From NCBI GenBank assembly GCA_030039695.1, contig JASHVB010000777.1, positions 1 through 8,278 of the forward strand: a stretch of DNA of 8,278 nucleotides, given 5' to 3'. The position numbers and the translations under genes were made by a program. The notes beneath the pieces were generated by a model. It did no database searches, was not told the origin of the DNA, and worked only from the letters and a program-made list of their open reading frames with translations. Shown one piece after another: positions 6,353 to 8,278 of the stretch (position 1 is its first letter; every line of letters begins with the position of its first letter). Source of the stretch: Acetobacteraceae bacterium (lineage in GTDB: Bacteria > Pseudomonadota > Alphaproteobacteria > Acetobacterales > Acetobacteraceae).

Positions 6353-7030
6353 ATGTTGACGCGATCGATTCCCCAAGGTGCCGCCATCCGCGTGGTTGGC
6401 GATGTGCACGGCGACGCCAGCGCCTTTGCCTACGCTGCTGCGACCGAGCGGTTCGTCCTTCAGCTTGGTGACCTGACGGATCACGGCCCGGACAGCGCCG
6501 GTGTGTTGCGTCTGATGTTCCGGCTGATCGACGAGGGCCGCGGCATGTTCTTGCTCGGCAACCACGACCTGAAGTTAGCGCGCCTCGTGGCCGGCCATCT
6601 GGTTCGGACCGAGCCGATTGTCGAAGCGACGGCGGCGCAGCTCGACGCCACCCTGCGCGAACGCGTGGTGGCCGAGGTAGCCCGAGCGCCGGCTTGGCTG
6701 CGACACGGCAACGCCGTGTTCGTGCACGGCGGTTTCCACACCGACATGCTGGATCATGTGGCCCCAGAACAGGGGCTGGACCGGCCGCACGGGGCGGTGT
6801 CACGCGCACTGTACGGCGAGCCGACCGGGCGCATGCAGCCGGACGGTTATCCCGAGCGGAGCCTGCGCTGGGTGGATCGCATTCCTGCTGGGCTGACGGT
6901 GTATTGCGGTCACGACCAGCGCAGCACTGACGGACGGCCTTATGTGCGGCGCGGCGCGGGCGGAGGCACGGCGGTATTCCTCGACACCGGCGCCGGCAAG
7001 GGCGGGCATTTGTCGTGGATCGATCTGTGA
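6353..7030 (+). CDS. PPP-type metallophosphoesterase (ApaH/PrpE-like)
   Basis: A 225-residue calcineurin-fold phosphoesterase, probably cytoplasmic; substrate unknown. The dinuclear metal motifs are in order: GDVHG at 16-20 (D17, H19), GDLTDHGPDS at 39-48 (D40), GNHDLK at 69-74 (N70, H71), VHGGF at 124-128 (H125), and CGHDQ at 185-189 (H187). The C-terminal FLDTGAGKGGHLSWIDL resembles the ending of PrpE/ApaH-like enzymes. The usual GDxxDRG arginine, which contacts phosphate in PPP enzymes, is His44. The ATG at 6353 is chosen because domains of this type begin about 15 residues before GDxHG. The alternative is a TTG at 6308, with AAAGGA 11 bases upstream, adding 15 residues. It is not the PdeM endonuclease often found beside Lhr, since the motif layout is of the PPP type. 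It converges on the Lhr gene with 54 bases between the two stops. Confidence 0.85.
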   Translation: MLTRSIPQGAAIRVVGDVHGDASAFAYAAATERFVLQLGDLTDHGPDSAGVLRLMFRLIDEGRGMFLLGNHDLKLARLVAGHLVRTEPIVEATAAQLDATLRERVVAEVARAPAWLRHGNAVFVHGGFHTDMLDHVAPEQGLDRPHGAVSRALYGEPTGRMQPDGYPERSLRWVDRIPAGLTVYCGHDQRSTDGRPYVRRGAGGGTAVFLDTGAGKGGHLSWIDL

Positions 7031-7051
7031 CGCCGCGCCCGGCGCTGTGGT

Positions 7052-7070
7052 CGTTCCCGCAAGGCGAACG
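7052..7070. terminator. Hairpin between convergent genes, possible shared transcription end
   Basis: CGTTCCC (7052-7058) and GG-C-GAACG (7063-7070) pair as a 7-bp stem with one bulged C, closed by a GCAA tetraloop. It sits between the two convergent stop codons, where a bidirectional terminator is expected. No T-run follows on either strand, so it would be an atypical terminator at best. Confidence 0.3.
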
Positions 7071-7084
7071 GCGCCGACAGCGGA

Positions 7085-8278
7085 TCACAACAACAGCCCC
7101 TGCCGCCGCCCCAACCGGTTCCCTACCGCCTTCTGTGGCGCAACCGAGATCTCGCCCGTGGCCTCGGCGATGACAGCCTCCGCTTCGGCCAGCAACCGCT
7201 CCTCGTCGTCCGCCGATCGCACGCTTTCGCGACCGATCTCCAGCAGCACCGGCACCGCCAGGGGCGACACCCGCGAGAGCGCCATGTGCACCACGTGCCC
7301 CTTCACCCGCGCCAGCATGCCTGCGACACGTGTCAGGTCGATCAGCCCGCTCGCGGCATCGGCGCGGGTCGCACGCAAAAGCACATGATCGGGCTGATGC
7401 TTGCGCAGCACATCATAGATCAGATCCGTGTTCACGGTAACCTGTTTGCGCGACTTCTCGGCGCCAGGAATGTGTCGGTCGATCAGTCCAGCCACCACGG
7501 CGACATTGCGGAATGTTCGCCGCAACATCGAACTCTCGGCCATCCACGCTTCTAAGTCGTCGCCGAGCATATCCTGCTCGAACAAAGATGCGACGTTCAT
7601 TGGTCGGTGCGCCGACCAGACGCCGAGAACATAGTCGGTTGCGACGAAGCCGCGCGGTGCAAAACCCGCACGCTCCATCCGCCGCGTGATCAGCATTCCC
7701 AGTGTTTGGTGTGCATTGCGACCCTCGAAGCAATACGCGACCAGATACCAGCAATCGCCGCGAGGGAACGTTTCCACCAGCAGATCATTGCGCCCCGGGA
7801 GCCGCGACTTCGCGCGCTGCAGGCGCAGCCACTCATGCACTTGGCCAGGCAACGTGGTCCAACTGCTCCGATCGTGCAGCAGCCCGCGTATGCGATCGGC
7901 CAGGTTGGTGGTCAGCGGCAGGCGCCCGCCTTGGTAGGCGGGCACCATCGGCTCTCCGCCGCTGCCCTCTGCGCATTCGACCATCATCTCGTGCAGGCGA
8001 AGAAAGCGCAGCAGTCGGCCGGCAAACATGAACGTGTCGCCGGGCCGTAGCGCGTTGACGAAGGTCTCCTCGATCTCACCCAGTATCGGTCCCGCCCGAC
8101 GCCTGCCCAGCAGCCGAACCTTCAGCAGCGGCGCCTCGACGATCGTGCCGATGTTCATGCGGTGCTGTGTTGCAACACGATCGCTGCGCACGTGTACTCG
8201 GCCTTCGCTGTCACGGAACAGTTTGCGCCAGCGGTCATAGGAGGACAGCGCATAGCCGCCGTTCTCGACGAAAGCCAG
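7085..8278 (-). CDS. Ligase-associated Lhr-type DEXH helicase (partial, N-terminus beyond right edge)
   Basis: This is the C-terminal 397 residues of an Lhr-family ATP-dependent helicase of the branch called ligase-associated DNA damage response DEXH box helicase. These proteins are about 800 residues and often sit with an ATP-dependent DNA ligase and a nuclease. The frame is open to the last base. It begins at FVENGGYALSSYDRWRKL, near the end of the second RecA-like domain. It continues through RMNIGTIVEAPLLKVRL (winged helix and Lhr-core region), GDTFMFAGRLLRFL, LLVETFPRG, HQTLGMLITRRMERAGF, FEQDMLGDDLEAWMAES, TVNTDLIYDVLRKHQPDHVLL and finally LSRVSPLAVPVLLEIGRE. All are characteristic of this branch. 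The ATPase motifs (Walker A, DEXH) lie outside the window. The last ~35 residues are variable. No stop or frameshift is seen, and it ends with TGA at 7085-7087. Confidence 0.93.
   Translation of the reverse strand: MAFVENGGYALSSYDRWRKLFRDSEGRVHVRSDRVATQHRMNIGTIVEAPLLKVRLLGRRRAGPILGEIEETFVNALRPGDTFMFAGRLLRFLRLHEMMVECAEGSGGEPMVPAYQGGRLPLTTNLADRIRGLLHDRSSWTTLPGQVHEWLRLQRAKSRLPGRNDLLVETFPRGDCWYLVAYCFEGRNAHQTLGMLITRRMERAGFAPRGFVATDYVLGVWSAHRPMNVASLFEQDMLGDDLEAWMAESSMLRRTFRNVAVVAGLIDRHIPGAEKSRKQVTVNTDLIYDVLRKHQPDHVLLRATRADAASGLIDLTRVAGMLARVKGHVVHMALSRVSPLAVPVLLEIGRESVRSADDEERLLAEAEAVIAEATGEISVAPQKAVGNRLGRRQGLLL

Noticed and set aside
6353..7030. PdeM, the nuclease partner of ligase-associated Lhr
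   Set aside because: The position next to Lhr suggested it, but the motifs GDVHG, GDLTDHGPDS and GNHD, the ApaH/PrpE-like C-terminus and the opposite orientation fit PPP-type phosphatases instead.
1..8278. CRISPR array, insertion sequence, tRNA or rRNA
   Set aside because: I saw no regularly spaced direct repeats, no transposase motifs or terminal inverted repeats, and no tRNA-like cloverleaf or rRNA consensus on either strand.

Overview
The window looks like chromosomal DNA of a GC-rich alphaproteobacterium. An acetic-acid-bacterium/Rhodospirillales type host is plausible. The reasons are the three-gene split transhydrogenase (pntAA-pntAB-pntB, the Rhodospirillum arrangement), the ligase-associated Lhr helicase branch, an ADP-heptose synthase end, and third positions rich in G and C. 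This placement is inference from gene types, not a database match.

Layout, left to right. At 1-254 (+) is the C-terminal end of the HldE/RfaE cytidylyltransferase, which makes the heptose precursor for LPS core. A 310-base stretch without a convincing gene follows, holding two adjacent hairpins. From about 565 to 6230 everything recognisable lies on the minus strand. Reading in the direction of transcription, these are hypA, hypB (TGATG stop/start overlap), a wrecked NiCoT-family nickel/cobalt permease gene, an approximately 400-base leader, the pntAA-pntAB-pntB operon, and a small DUF1272 cysteine-rich protein. On the plus strand at 6353-7030 is a PPP-type metallophosphoesterase, divergent from hypA. 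At 7085-8278 (-), convergent with it, is the C-terminal 397 residues of an Lhr-type DEXH helicase that continues past the right edge.

Functionally there are two linked themes. HypA and HypB deliver nickel to [NiFe]-hydrogenase (or, in some bacteria, urease), and the gene just downstream of hypB was a nickel importer. That importer has lost a block of roughly 100 residues or more and carries two single-base frameshifts, so nickel must now enter by another route, or the nickel enzyme itself is being lost. The Pnt proteins form the proton-translocating transhydrogenase that makes NADPH from NADH using the proton gradient. All three Pnt genes and both Hyp genes look intact.

I found no convincing undescribed system. 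The observations most worth a second look are the decaying nickel permease beside intact hypAB, the DUF1272 protein missing one of its cysteines and carrying an odd C-terminal extension, the phosphatase with His in place of the usual Arg in its GDxxDRG motif, and an Lhr helicase whose downstream neighbour is not PdeM.
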